NCBI GenBank assembly: GCA_021234155.1
Contig: JAJEKV010000028.1
Coordinates: 12,356,134-12,420,133, forward strand
Direction: 5' to 3'
DNA from: Isoetes taiwanensis
Taxonomy: Eukaryota > Streptophyta > Lycopodiopsida > Isoetales > Isoetaceae
Length of the DNA: 64,000 nt
Shown: in pieces, positions 1 through 11,879 of the stretch
How the letters are laid out: every line of letters begins with the position of its first letter
Numbering within the stretch: the stretch's first letter is position 1
Notes under the pieces: generated by a model
Told to the model about the DNA's origin: nothing
Databases searched by the model: none
The model's input: only the letters and a program-made list of their open reading frames with translations
Position numbers and translations under genes: made by a program

Positions 1-2527
1 TCTCTTGCTTCTCCACTCATTTAGTTTGTTCCTGCCATTCGATTCTGACCAAGCCCGTTGTCGACGTCTCTTCATAGCAACTGCCATTGCATCATGCAAA
101 ATTGGCGAGGCACGTCTTGTCACATTCTCTTCATGTCTTGCTAGCACTCCTCTATAGAACCATTGTCCCATTTGGACCAATGGATTGGATTGACGAGAAG
201 TTAGATTACTGCCGCCTCGTTGAGTCTTCCTATTAAAAACCATCTTGGCTTGCTTATGTGATTTTTCCATGCCTTGTGTGTTCCATATGGCCAAGCTGCC
301 ATACCTATCTGCAAACCAAGGCCCATGTGAAAAAATTATATGCACATAATGTGTAACCTCGCTCTCCCCCCATGCATCTATGTATGCCTTTGTAAATGCA
401 TTAACAAAGAAATTTCGAAATTCCAAAATACCTTGCTCAAAAAATGCTGTTTCGCTTCTGCAACAACAGATTTAAGTTGGATGAAGGCATTCCATGCATG
501 CCTTTTTCTGGTTCTTCCATTAGTGGTTCTGTCCATCTCTGCATCTACAAGTTTTTTCCCAAAGTCCCATACACCTACCTTGGCACTTTCATTGCATAGA
601 AAGTGCTTTGCCCTCTCACCTCCAATAGACACCTTGGCTGGAACCGAGCTTCTTCCATTGGAGGACTGTTTAGTATCCATTTCCAGCTTCACACATCCAC
701 CATGCAATCCTGCATTTGATAATACTGTCTCCACTCGTTCAATAGCTTCTTTCCGTTGCTTCTCATCCTTAATGTTCCAGACAAACAACTCTGAAAGCCA
801 AATCATCTTTTCTACTATCCTAACAAGAGCGTGCAGTGTACAAATGTGAACTCTATCCAAGGGAATAGGCAAAATTGGGATCAGATCTTTATCCTTTAGG
901 TGTCTATCAGGAGCTGAACTCTGATTACATTTGAGAGTACTCTTTGAGGGGCCATTTTTTGTTTCTTTCAAAGTCTCACAGCAATACAAGCACATTCGAG
1001 AAGTCTTTGCACCAGAAGACCTAATATTATACATGGCTTTCTCAGTTTTCAGATCTGATGCCAGGTGGAAATTAATCAAAAAAGAACCAAAACCTTCAAC
1101 ACAAACCTTCTTACCTTTATTATGGCTGTCCACAAGCATAGGTATACCTGTCTGCTCAAAGACCCATTTCAGCACTTCATTATTCTCCTTATGAACTTGG
1201 AAAAGGCCCAACCACCACGTATGTTCCTCGGATTGGATTGAAAACCACTCGGAGTCTCTAGCCTTCCTCTTTAACATTTTTTGCTATTCATAATCTACAG
1301 CAAATGCCCAATTCATGAGTGTCAAAGACACCCTTTCATACTTGACTTTGTGGCTGAGTTCCATTTTATCAAGCTTCAAAGAAACCTCCAGCTGGCTGTT
1401 TTGAATGCTATCTTCATGTATATTATAGAAAACTAACATAAATTTCAGAATGCTCTCCAAGTCAAACCACAATTGTTTCTCTCATGGAGACTTATAATTT
1501 TGTTGTCATTGGGGATACCTTTCTTAGATCTTGGCCCTGAAATAGTGAATGGTGCTTCACACTTGATTGAGTGCATTCCTCCAAGGATCTCTTCAACCAT
1601 AGTGTTTCTCCTTGCCCTGATAAGATTCAGACGGTGTGGCCTTGGAACCATAACCTTATTTGTCCCAACCATGTTCAATGCATCCGAGAATTGCTTGAAG
1701 AGCAATCTATAAGCTGATGTACTAATTCCAGCAGAATCACATACATTTTGAATTTTATTTGCATCCATTTTAGAACTCACCTCATGAAGAAGCAGGTCCA
1801 TAACAGATTTCTTCAAATCAGAATTCTCGGGTGAATTTAACATTGAAAGTATTTCTTCTTTTGTGGCAATACTTCTTACAATGCTGCCAACATTCTTCCT
1901 CACACCCTTCTTTCCCTTACTTGACTGTAGCACTTGCTTCATAGCATAAATTCTCCTTCGAGCAGCCCCACACTTAATATTAAGTGTTTCAATTGGCTTG
2001 AATTCTTTTATTCTCTCTCGAGCACCAAGAACAGTCCTCTTTGATCTCTTCAATCTCTTCTGCAAGACACGACACTGTTTCATATTCTTTCTAGCATCTG
2101 CCATTGCTGAAAGTCTTGCAAACTCTAATTGCTTGACACATTGTTGAAACATCACAATATCTTCCTCCAATTGAGAATTCCTTTTTGTTAGCTGGCTGAC
2201 CTGCTTATCCTTTTCCTTTCTTTGCTGCTCTAACTGATCTCTCAATTTAGACAACTCCGTGTCTCTCAAATGCAAGCAATGTGACAAATTGTTATTTTGA
2301 TAAATTAATTGCAAACTGTATTGTGCCAGGCTCTCACAATAGCCTAGCAGCCCCGACTTTCCCTCACAAACAAACCTCACAAGGCTTGACACACAATTGA
2401 AATTTGGACATTTACCTGTGAATGGATTTCGTGGGTAAATTTCCCATACTGTCCAGATATCAGCATGCTTGGCTCCACTCAATCTCAAAGCATTATGTTC
2501 TTCTTTGCTGACAGTAGATTTTGCAAT
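1..2527 (-). pseudogene. Broken gene of an unrecognised, transposon-like family
   Basis: The gene reads leftward and runs out of the window at base 1. A 347-residue frame (2488-1445, open back to about 2525 after a TTAG acceptor-like site) starts with a Cys-bearing segment, then a strong coiled coil (Lys/Glu/Gln-rich, about residues 75-160). A frame change near 1465 leads into 1472-1284, an in-frame TAG stands at 1284-1286, and the frame resumes at 1277. It shifts again near 395-430 and then stays open from about 410 to base 1. That last part contains 'SHGPWFADRYGSLAIWNTQG' followed by a basic stretch and 'QWFYRG'. Two frameshifts plus one stop make this a pseudogene or a decayed element ORF. 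I do not recognise the family. The coiled-coil N-terminus with a Cys/His-containing C-terminal half is reminiscent of transposon proteins, but that is inference. Confidence 0.6.
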
Positions 2528-2694
2528 ATGTGGGCTCTAAGATATATATTTATGAAGGATAAATGCTCTCCAATATAATTAGAAAAATAGAAAAAATAAC
2601 TTATAATATTTCTTAGGGGGACACCAAGAGACCCCATATTTTCTCTAATGCGCATGCATTACAACAGAAAAAGTCATGTACCATCAGAATCAAG

Positions 2695-4821
2695 CCCATA
2701 ATCCAATTAAATCAATACGATACAAATTGGACGATCAAAGTACGTGTAGCTGGAAAAGGCCCCTTAAGAACTTACAATAATAAAAGTGGAAAGGGCACCA
2801 TGCTAAATGTCGAACTCACAGAGAAAGATGTAAGCTCATATGCTTAGATGAAAGTACTATAAGATCTATTGGTCTTAAATTTTGTCGTAATGCTCAAGGG
2901 AACACAAATCTAAGCAACATCATTCAAGCAAACAACAGAAAAGTTGCATGCAAAACTTCAACTAGGAACGGTAATCTTGTCAATTACAGCATGTCCCCAA
3001 TAATCTCGGTTTTACTAACATCATAATTCTTTGTTTATGAATTCAGGTGTATTATATCTCTCAAGGCACAATCCGACTAGCGAACAAACAATATGCAACG
3101 GTTAAAAATGATTTTGAAATCATGCTAAATGAACGTTCTATAGTGGAACTAGGTATTGATGAGGGCATGGACACTGCCGAAATTCCTCCATTACAACAAC
3201 ATTTCACGAGCATTAGCGACCTACAATCCCATGAATGACAATAGCTTAGTAGGTGAGTCCAACTACATTCATGCTTCACATTTGTTGCACTTCATTGAAT
3301 TAAAATAACATCTGTAGTCCAATTATTAGATATCCATGCAATAGTTACCAATATCTTTGCCACGAAGACACTCGAACGAAAATCTGACAAAAGAGACATT
3401 CTTAAGAGAGACATCACGGTCGTAGATCAAAGGTAATAATTATAATATACTTAAAACAAATGCAATTAACACACTAAATAGACTTCAATTTACAGCAAAA
3501 CAAATGTCAGCATCTGCCTCTGGAATGACCTCGCTTCAAAGGAAGGAGCACAATTATATGAAATGCTTGATGAAGCTCCAGTTGTTGTAATAACACGTCT
3601 TCGAATTAGCAATTATCAAGGTTTTGAAAAAATATCAATTTTTCTTTTCAAATCACTAACGAAAGTAGCAAGTCTTCATTGACTACAACATCTATAATTT
3701 CACCTTAATAGGAATATCTTTATCCACGACGAACAATAGCCTGGTACAGATCAACCCAGAAACAATACTTGCCCACAACATGCATACATGATAACAATTT
3801 AACTCTTATGACATTACTATTCTTAACCATTTGCAATGCTAACCACTTTAACACAAAAGGTACAATTCTAATGGTAAACATGCAACATACACACCTGCAC
3901 GAACAAACCTCCAACATCAACGACCAGCATCAACGTACGTCTCAAACTTCAATAACCGTCTATCTCAAATCATTTTATCAAACGTCGGCAACAAAAAGGT
4001 ATTTCAATACTACATAACCTTTCATTTCTATGATTATTGCCATAAACATTTTGTTCTCTTTGTTTAAGGCCGCGTACTTCAATGTGAGGGCCACCATAAC
4101 GTTTGTCAAGCCAGACCAAAGCCTATGGTATGACGCTTGCAGTTCATGCAACAAAAAAGTAGTATATCAAAATTCAAGCTATTGCCAATCTTGTCGCATG
4201 AACACTTCAGTCTGTAAAAGGTAACAATTTAATTCTACTTAATCACATAAAACATCCACAGAGACTAAACATTTCCTCTTTTATAGATATAACTTACTAT
4301 TGAAGCTAGCAGACGCCACCGAAGAAGTTTGGGCCACCGCTTTCAACGACTTGGCCGAACAAATACTTGGCCACAATGCCAATGACTTAACAAAAATCAA
4401 ACAAGAGGTGAACTCTAAATCACATACTTAAAACTACCAACTAATGCACTAACATTAAATTCAAATACCTTGCAGAGTATTAACCAAAGAATATACGAGG
4501 AAATCTTAAAAAAGCCAACATGGGTCAGGATGGTTGTGTTCTAGCTCACGTTGTGCTTTGGTTTAAGGGCTTCGGCCCATGTTCTTGTTTGGACTTCGGT
4601 CCAGGACTTCGGTCCCTTATGTACTTGGTCCCATAACCCGATTGGGTTCCGTGGACGTTAAAAATTTTTCCTTCCTTCCTTCCTTCCTTACTTCAATTCA
4701 AACAATTTACAACAATGAAAAGAGACATACGATTTCCATCCAAGAAATTGCTACGACTGATTGGAGAGCAGAATCTGTATTTCTCATTCATCAAATACAA
4801 CACCTAAAATCACCTCTATGA
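2695..4821 (+). pseudogene. RPA1: RPA70 (replication protein A large subunit) pseudogene, 3' two-thirds
   Basis: RPA70 binds single-stranded DNA in replication and repair through several OB folds. The exons follow the family order. 2695-2829 is the start of DBD-A (WTIKVRV, RTYNNKSGKG), ending at a GTAAG donor. About 2899-2970 is ATSFKQ-like and has an in-frame TAA. 3047-3252 matches DBD-A/B ('VYYISQGTIRLANKQYATVK'). Then come 3330-3432, 3496-3620 and 3711-3786. 4069-4220 is the DBD-C zinc ribbon, Cys-X2-Cys ... Cys-X2-Cys. 4287-4407 contains 'WATAFNDLAEQILGHNANDL'. A tail exon at 4476 leads to a final piece, about 4703-4821 (YNNEKRHTISIQEI). Most junctions keep GT-AG. A frameshift near 3235, the stop in exon 2, a decayed part at 3787-4068 and the missing N-terminal domain show it is dead. 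Plant Helitrons sometimes carry RPA-like genes, so capture is possible; a host duplicate is the alternative. Confidence 0.82.
4544..4700. repeat. Insertion or intron ending in a CCTT microsatellite
   Basis: This stretch separates the last two RPA70 pieces. It has several TTCGGNCC-type short palindromic motifs and ends in a (CTTC/CCTT)n run at about 4670-4690. It could be the natural last intron or a short SINE-like insertion; the sequence alone does not decide. Confidence 0.4.
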
Positions 4822-5129
4822 AGTACTACATTATGTCAAATTACTATATTTATCAAACTTTTATATTTATTATGAAGTACACATTATTTGTCGATTATAT
4901 TATATATAAGTCATTGTAATGCTCCACATGGAACGTGTTATTGACGTAACGTGGCACAACGTTATTCAACACATTGAAAGAATATTACATAACCCATCGT
5001 TACGACACCTAGAAAAGCACATTAATATGTCAAACCCCGTGCGCTTTAGAGGGCTAATTCATTAGGTTTAACCAGCATTAGCAGCACCATAACAAATCAT
5101 GCATAGAAGACTCGGATAGAAGCCACGTG
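4822..5129. other. AT-rich spacer, nothing recognised
   Basis: No coding frame, terminus or repeat was identified. I searched it for the left end of the neighbouring CACTA-like element and found no CACTA motif. Confidence 0.5.
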
Positions 5130-5410
5130 TACTATTTTAAAAAAAAAAATCCACGTGGAATATAAAAAATCCACGTGTAATGTAAAAAGCCACGTGTACA
5201 CGTCGCATGCGACGTGACGTAAAAAAAATTAAAATCCACGTGTGATAAAAAAGCCATGTGCAATGTAAAAAAAGCCACGTGTATACGTCGCATGCGACGT
5301 GGCGTAAAAAAATTAAAAAATCCACATGTAATAAAAAAGCCATGTGTAATGAAAATCCACGTGCAATTAAAAAAAGCCACGTGTATACATCGCATGCAAC
5401 GTCCAGAAAA
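5130..5410. repeat. G-box-rich palindromic subterminal repeats
   Basis: CCACGTG and close variants recur about every 20-30 bases. A longer unit, GCCACGTGTAYACGTCGCATG followed by CGACGTGRCG, appears at about 5190, 5274 and 5374 (the last degenerate), with A-rich spacers. The core is a perfect palindrome and recurs near 14300. Its likely role is as subterminal binding sites of the CACTA-like element. The minus-strand ORFs read through this repeat are not genes. Confidence 0.65.
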
Positions 5411-6682
5411 AAAATTAAAAAAAAAATAAAATAAAGAAAATGTTTTGCTCAAATAATTATTACAATATGATGTACAAGAGGCAAAAGGGCATGTCACCTT
5501 TTTTTTTAATTGCAAATCGTGTATTGTATTTAAAATTTTAAATAATCACAAAAGACTCGTTAAGGGGAGTATCCACCCTTTTAGCCTAGAGCTAATCTCT
5601 GTCAGATTCGGTGGAGTAGTCATCCGAGTAAGTAGTTTGAGGACCCCTCTGATTGGATGGCTCTCCACCATAGTTCGACGCTCCCTCGTCGACCCCCCGC
5701 CCCGCGTCCTCGTCTAGGGCTTGGTTCATCTCCTCCACTGCTTCCTAAAACAATTCTATTCTATTCTATTCTATAAAAACCAAAAGAATATGGCATTAAT
5801 GTAGTTCATAGAATTATAATAATTACATACAACGCACATTGGCATTTCCGTGATGTGGGATAGTTCCCTCTTCGTATAACTGTTGATATAGATAAACAGC
5901 TCCACGTTCTGTGGCTATTTGTACGTGCTCCTTGCTAGGGGGAAACCCGTATAGATAGGTCTATGACAATATGACGAGTATTAGCTAATGGCATTTAAAG
6001 TTCTTATTAAAATTAATGTGAACTAATATAGCTCTTACGAATCTATGGCGAAACCCTTTCCGACCGACGGAGGCCAAATGAGACAGAGTTCGTCCACTTG
6101 CAGTTGCTTTGTCAGTCCGAGCTCTATGTTTCTGTTCTGGATCCTTTGCACGTTCGAATGCAATCTGATTGCAAGGCACACAACATTATGACAAGTTAAA
6201 GTGAACGAATGGCAAAAAAAATAAGAAATACCTTGATATCTTCCTTGTGGAGATTAAGTGGTTTAGGGACTTTTGACCAATCGCCTCCAACTTTTTTGCA
6301 ATCCGACTTCAGTTTATCAATTCTTTGCCTTTGATATAAATCAATAGATCAACGCAATATTAAAATAATAAAAACAAGACTATGACTAGGTCATATACCT
6401 CCTTTTTCGTTGAAGATCGCCCATCATCGAAACGAGCTTCTTCCAATTAAAGCTCCTTGCTTTTTCTATCTCTGGAAAACTCTGTTTCATTTTATTTTTT
6501 ACGCTCTCTATTTCGCGTTGGTCATAAGCGCCAGGCCACTCCCCTAGACCGCGGTGAGGCCATAAACGAGAGATATTGTTTGAAACCGCGTCCCTCAATG
6601 TAGTATAAAAGACACTTCCCTCATCATCCCTCATAGGAAGATCGTCCCTGAAGCATAAATAGTAGGTATATAAAAGCGTGTT

Positions 6683-6810
6683 TATGTCTACCGTCAATAT
6701 ACATATCCCGTCCCAATAGGAAACTTTTGAGCACTTTACAATTTATTCTAAGTGAAGAGAATGAACAAAACAACAAATTTAGATGGCAAAGTACTAATAT
6801 TTAAGGTTGA
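6683..6810. repeat. Direct duplication, copy A (copy B at 7166-7293)
   Basis: About 128 bp, from TTATGTCTACCGTCAATATA to TATTTAAGGTTGA, is nearly identical to 7166-7293. The copies flank a Helitron-like fragment inside an intron of the transposase-like gene. Copy B runs on into normal intron sequence. Confidence 0.85.
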
Positions 6811-7165
6811 CTAGTAAACGTGTGCCCGGCGTTGCCGGGCATGTGTTTTTTCTCGACCTTTAACGTTCATACATGCAACTTTGACAACAACACATGTTGA
6901 TATTTTTGTTATTGAAATTGTCTAATGACAATATCATCAATATATTAACTTTGCGTTTATGAATTTCAATAGAGAAAACAATGTTTTATAATGAATGTCG
7001 GGGCCAGCAAATCTACCTCTAAAGACCAAAATTTGGAATTACAAATTCAAAACTTGTGCTCAAAATGTCACTAAAGAAAACATGTGCCTGGCACAAATTC
7101 AAAACTTGTGCTCAAAATGTCACTAAAGTAAACATGTGCCTGGCATTGCCATGCATAAGTTGGTT
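6811..7165 (-). mobile_element. Helitron-like 3' fragment in an intron
   Basis: Read on the minus strand it ends with the hairpin GCCCGGC-AAC-GCCGGGC (6840-6824), 9 bases, then CTAG at 6811-6814 followed by T. That is the Helitron 3' signature (hairpin, CTRR, T target). Inside, a unit of about 43 bp (AAATTCAAAACTTGTGCTCA...) is tandemly repeated at 7045-7130. A degenerate second hairpin-like motif stands near 7131-7155. The 5' end was not recognised. Confidence 0.6.
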
Positions 7166-8599
7166 ATGTCTACCGTCAATATACATATCCCATCCCGATA
7201 GGAAACTTTTGAGCACTTTACAATTTATTCTAAGTGAAGAGAATGAACAAAACAACAAATTTAGATGGCAAAGTACTAATATTTAAGGTTGATATCTTAA
7301 ATAATATGTTCACATAACTTTCACCAAAAAAATATTATTATTATGATAGTCGAGTATATTCGGGGCCAAATCACCCGCCGACTTACGTGTGTAAAACAAA
7401 GCGAAATGGACGCTCTTCTTCAGTGACACGACGTCGTCGGGATCCGGACCTCTCCAAGTCAGGCGATTCACGATGTCCTTGGGATCCCGAACCCTCTGAT
7501 GATTCATGTCGTCGTCGCCCTTTTGAATGTTGTGAGTCCGTTGTTCCACTACCTCTTGACCTGGGAAGTAATGAGAATGAGCATCTTTAACATGCTGCAA
7601 CCAAAGAAATGTTTGGTACGTAGTGGATATATATTTACCTGTTGAAATCTCCCTCCAAGTTCCTTGCACCAGAAAAATCTATTCCCGTCTCACGCCTAGA
7701 ACGGGAGTCCATACTACGTCTACCGGCCGATAACGTGGAGGCCGATAATCAACACTATGTCAATGGGGCATAGGAATTGAAACGTCTGCGGGAGGCTGCC
7801 TAACCGGCGTCAGTGTCAAAGAGGCAAAATATGCTGCAATTTGTTCTCTCTCAGCGGGAGACATGTTTGCGAGGAAGGCGGGGAGCGGCGGGGGAGCTGC
7901 AGAAGCACAAATATCACGCAAAAAACAATCCATTTATTTATTATTTTTATAAAAGCTATCTTAATACCCAAACCTGCTGCTGTAGTGACAGGTGGAGGTT
8001 GGCTGCTTGGAACATCAGCACGATTGCCCCTACCTCGTGGAGTCCTCCTTCTATTTTGTCTAAACTCTTCCCTTTCCTCTACACAACAAATTAAAACTCC
8101 ATGCATAAACTTACATACCTAATTAGAGGGTAAAGCGTATAAAAACTATATAAATACTTACCTTCGTCTTCGTCATTCTCCATACGATTGCGATTATCTT
8201 TATTCATCGCCGAGAAAAATAGCACACCTAGATCAAAAGAAATTGTGAGAGAAACATTTGATAACCATGAATGATATGGTTGCAATAATAGGATGATACT
8301 TACAAACTATACAGATGATAAATAGTATTTTGATGGTTTGAAATGTGCTACCAATGAGCCCCCGGACGGACTTCTATCGCAGCCTTGACCGCCTTGGACC
8401 GGGGGAGGGGAGACGCATAATGCCACGAATATCGCATCAGCAGAAAGACCGCCACAATGAGGAAGACCGCTAAGAATTGAGCCTCCGCCATGACTATATA
8501 TATTAATTTGAACATAACGAGAATTAGCGAGAGAAAAGCTTTGAACAAGTGTCTTTGCATTAAATTTATATTCTTATCTTCTTATTTATATTGGAAAAG

Positions 8600-8940
8600 T
8601 ATCTCGTATATATGTATGGGGTGCATATCGAACTCTAGGTTGCCATATTATCAGGCCATGTATCATGTCATATACCGAACCCTAAATTATCCCACGTGGC
8701 ATTTTTAGTGCCACATCATGAAACCCTACATTGCGTGTGGCACATCATCAAACCCTAAGTTGTGTCACGTGACGACGTCGTATTGCCACATCATAGTAAG
8801 TGCCATGTCATCAAACCCTAGCTTGCGTGTGCCACATCATCAAACCCTAGATTGTGCCACATGGCATTTATAATCTAGGGTTTGATGATGTAGCACACAA
8901 AACCTAGGGTTTGACGTCTGTAGCGACAGTTTATCTACAA
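8600..8940. repeat. Degenerate tandem repeat with AAACCCTA and CACGTG motifs
   Basis: Units such as GTGCCACATCATCAAACCCTA recur at about 8705, 8742, 8800 and 8830, and in inverted orientation near 8875 and 8910, with interspersed CACGTGG/GCCACATG. The inverted copies allow a long foldback. It lies just upstream of the transposase-like gene (its promoter side), so it may be regulatory or a small nested element. Confidence 0.6.
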
Positions 8941-9120
8941 GTTATGATTAATAATTTATTTACCATTAATAATAATTTTTTCCATTAATAAATTACTTTT
9001 CCATTAGTAATTTTGAATAAAAAAACATTTATTTGTTGCAACAAGCCTCAAATAGGAAGACAAAATTATATTAATCACTTCTTGCAAGCATTTAACAGTA
9101 GCTTAGCCATCTCAAGTGGA

Positions 9121-10627
9121 TCACCACACTTCGCTGATTGGCCTCAGTGGACGATAAAAAATCATTCTTATTCTCACAACTATATCAGAAGAAAGCCCTG
9201 CTGTTTTGAACACATCGATGATGCGAACAATAGATGGGCGATCCATGTGCACCAGCTCTCTATCCATCATCATTTGGAACTTCATATGTTGGATGATGTC
9301 CAATGTGCTAGAGTATCGGTCGGTTGGGTTTATCTCAACACACAACCCCATAAGTCGCATTGCCTGGACAAAATCAAGGAGCATCTCGTAAATGTAGCCC
9401 AGGGAATATATGTCAGATATCTCATGCCCCCATGATGCTTGGTCATCTGATGATGATGTAAAAACTCTCTTCTCCCACGAAGGATATCGCACCGTTCCAT
9501 CTTGTAGTGTATAACGGCTCTTCAACTTGGGCATTCGCTCCTTGCAAAAAAAACGGAGGGCCGTGTCCCAATCACCAATAGCCACCCACACATTTGTAAG
9601 GGAGTCATCAAAATGGAGTTTGACCCTTTTGCAATTGAGCTTTGTGTGTGTCCAACCTGGAGCGTGGATGGCATAGACTCCTTCTGCAAGAGCGAGAGCT
9701 ATTTCTGGGACGTACTTATACACGAGCCTCATTTTGGCTTTCCACTCCGCACTTATCTTCATATCAGCCCTTCTTGGAGCACTATGCATTGCATTTGACC
9801 ATCTCCTATAAGAAGAGAATTGGCTCGGAAGATGGTCAAGTAATTCTGCAAAGGTTCCTCCATTCATGAATGGCAAGACTACCATTGGTCCCTATGGCTC
9901 ATCTCCACAAAAGACCTCAGGGGCAAGTCCAAGGGGTGTGGCCAATGCTGGACTTGGGCTCTTGAAATGGATATACTTGTCAGCCAATAACCATGATGCA
10001 GCTCTATCTTGGCCTCTCCAAACAATGCCAGTATAATAGTCATCTTGATTAAAGTACAGGGTTCCCAAGATCTGGATTTAATATATCTGGCAGTCTTGTT
10101 TATTAACAATGCACTTTACAACTCCAACAGCATCCACAGGAATGCTGTCAATAAATGCAGCACATTTATCATGAGCATGTAATGATAATCTAGCCCCTGC
10201 ACCAATAGAGCTCCCACCATGGATAAGACTATCTAACTCCTTCAGCTGTTCATCTTTGAGACTGCTACTGGCCATCTTGTGATCTTTGCGTCGGACCTTT
10301 GCACTTCGCCACGAATTAGCATCGTCCCATGTATGCCTCAGCATGGGGGCTCATAAGTGGCACTTTATACTTAAGTAGCGTCCTCAATTCTGGCTCAGGA
10401 TTGCAAACCCAAGACTTTAAGTTCTTTTTCATCATATCTTCCAACTCAGACTCATGCTCTGGCCACCTCCCACATAATTCAGACCGACATTCTTTCTCAA
10501 CTGATGCTACAAAACGGTTAATTCGATCATCAGTTTGCATATGCCGTTCCGGGTCGGTCTGTGGGCATATTTGATTGATGAGTATGTGCCTAATTTCACT
10601 AAGCATCTCTGTCTTTACTGAGGCCAT
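9121..10627 (-). pseudogene. Protein-kinase-like (pseudokinase) gene, broken
   Basis: The first exon starts with ATG at 10627 (MASVKTEMLSEIRH) and runs to about 10340, where the frame shifts. It then reads to about 10080 (GGSSIGAGARLSLHAHDKC), then, after an acceptor-like CCAG, the kinase N-lobe ('LGTLYFNQDDYYTGIVWRGQ'). An in-frame TAG stands near 9892, followed by the C-lobe 9885-9121: 'VVLPFMNGGTFAELLDHL', then HAPGWTHTKLNCKRVKLHFDD where the HRD loop should be, IGDWDTA in place of DFG, and 'GHEISDIYSLGYIYEMLLDF' for the C-lobe helix. The missing HRD Asp and altered DFG argue for a non-catalytic pseudokinase even before decay. A related relic lies at 31861-33094. Position and strand suggest capture by the CACTA-like element. 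Confidence 0.6.
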
Positions 10628-11335
10628 TTTTTATGCCTACAAACAAAACAAAATAATGAATACAAAAGCCAAGCATGCACAAAGTAAATGCAATATAATA
10701 CGACAATATCAAACATGTATGCAGACCATATAATCATTACTTATAACACGCCCTATGGCGACTAATACCTTATCCGATCTCCGATCCCCCCCCCCAAGGC
10801 AAGGAAAAAAAAAAAAAAGAAAAAAGAAAACTAAATAGGTTAGATTAGGGTATTCGGACCCACAGTCAATTTACATTCGTATTACTAGTTAATTAGTTAG
10901 CAGATAGTCCCGAAATTTAGTTAACTTTTTTAACCAAAAACACTACCTAAACTTATCTTCGCACCTTGTTCGGATTAGTTACCAAAATTAACTAAAAATT
11001 AACTAAATTAGAAATTAGCACTAAAAGTTAAATCACCCCATAGAGGTCACTTTAAGTTTAGTTAATTGTGCTTATAATTTTTTATGCCTTTGGCTAACTT
11101 AACTAGACATTAAGTTAGCCTAACCTATTTTTTTTAACTAGCACTGGTGTGAAGGGAATCATCCAGTTACTGTAACTTAACTTAACGATAAAAATAACTT
11201 AACTAAACTTGACCACGGGTGCGAATAGACCCTTACTCGGATCAAAAGCTAGATTTGGCTAGATAATAGAGGAGGTTTTGGATTGAATAAGCTAGATAGA
11301 CTAGATTAGATCGGCTGGATTAGGCTAGAGTATGA
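10628..11335. other. Unassigned; poly-C/poly-A run
   Basis: No gene is seen. A C9/A13 run lies near 10785-10820. The rest is AT-rich with repeated TTAACTAAAC-like words. Confidence 0.5.
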
Positions 11336-11745
11336 TTAGGACCCGAATACGTGGTCCTCCCCACTCATGGTGGAGCCGACCATGCCCTTTCCCTAGCCAC
11401 CTCTACCTAAAAAACATAATAAGAAATGTGGGACTAGGGCCCGAACATCTGGTCCCCTCCACTCATGGTAGAGCCGACCATGTCCTTGCCCTAGCTACAT
11501 CTAGCTAAAATTGACAATAAACGTGAACTAAGGCCCGAACACCTGGTCCTCCCCACTCGCGGTGGAGCCGACCATGTCCTTGCCGTAGCCACCTCTACCT
11601 AAGAATGAGAAGAAAAGTGGACTTGGACCCGGACACCTGGTCCTCTCCACGCAAAGTGGAAGTGGACTTCGAACCCGGGTACACATGGTCCTCTCCACTC
11701 TAGGTGGAGCCGACCCGTGCCCTTGAACAAGCCACTCCGTCAATT
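11336..11745. repeat. About 92-bp tandem module, four copies
   Basis: Each unit carries GGGCCCGAACACCTGGTCCT, then CCACTC and GTGGAGCCGACCATG. Units begin near 11340, 11430, 11527 and 11625; the last is rearranged with a half-copy. The same module recurs at 13690-13975, on the other side of the purine tract. No coding frame is supported. Confidence 0.75.
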
Positions 11746-11879
11746 TTTTTTAACCTATTTAAAGCTATAAAAAAAATGCAAGTGTGATGAACTTACCAAA
11801 TGAAGAACGTGGTGGCATAAGATCCTCAGGGCCCAAATAAAAAGGACAAATTTACCAAACCCGCAACAAAAAGTTAAAA

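Larger units (their letters stand above)
5592..8207 (-). pseudogene. Multi-exon plant transposase-like gene (Ptta/En/Spm type)
   Basis: Exons on the minus strand, by splice sites and frame: 8207-8162 (ATG; acidic), 8078-7974 (Arg/Pro-rich), 7896-7639, 7560-7387 (Ser/Arg-rich, ending FRFVLHT), 6652-6399, 6328-6232, 6164-6039, 5960-5838 and 5744-5592 (acidic C-terminus ending STESDRD, TAG). The last six join in phase without stops. The 6652-6039 part (WPHRGLGEWPGAYD; then 'FERAKDPEQKHRARTDKATA') resembles the plant En/Spm-associated Transposase_24 family. In 7896-7639 the frame meets a TGA near 7767 and shifts, so the N-terminal half is damaged. The 734-bp intron at 6653-7386 holds a Helitron-like fragment and a duplication. 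The domain call rests on general motif resemblance only. Confidence 0.6.

Noticed and set aside
5132-5515. Minus-strand ORFs rich in Phe, His, Cys
   Set aside because: Produced by A-rich and CACGTG repeats.
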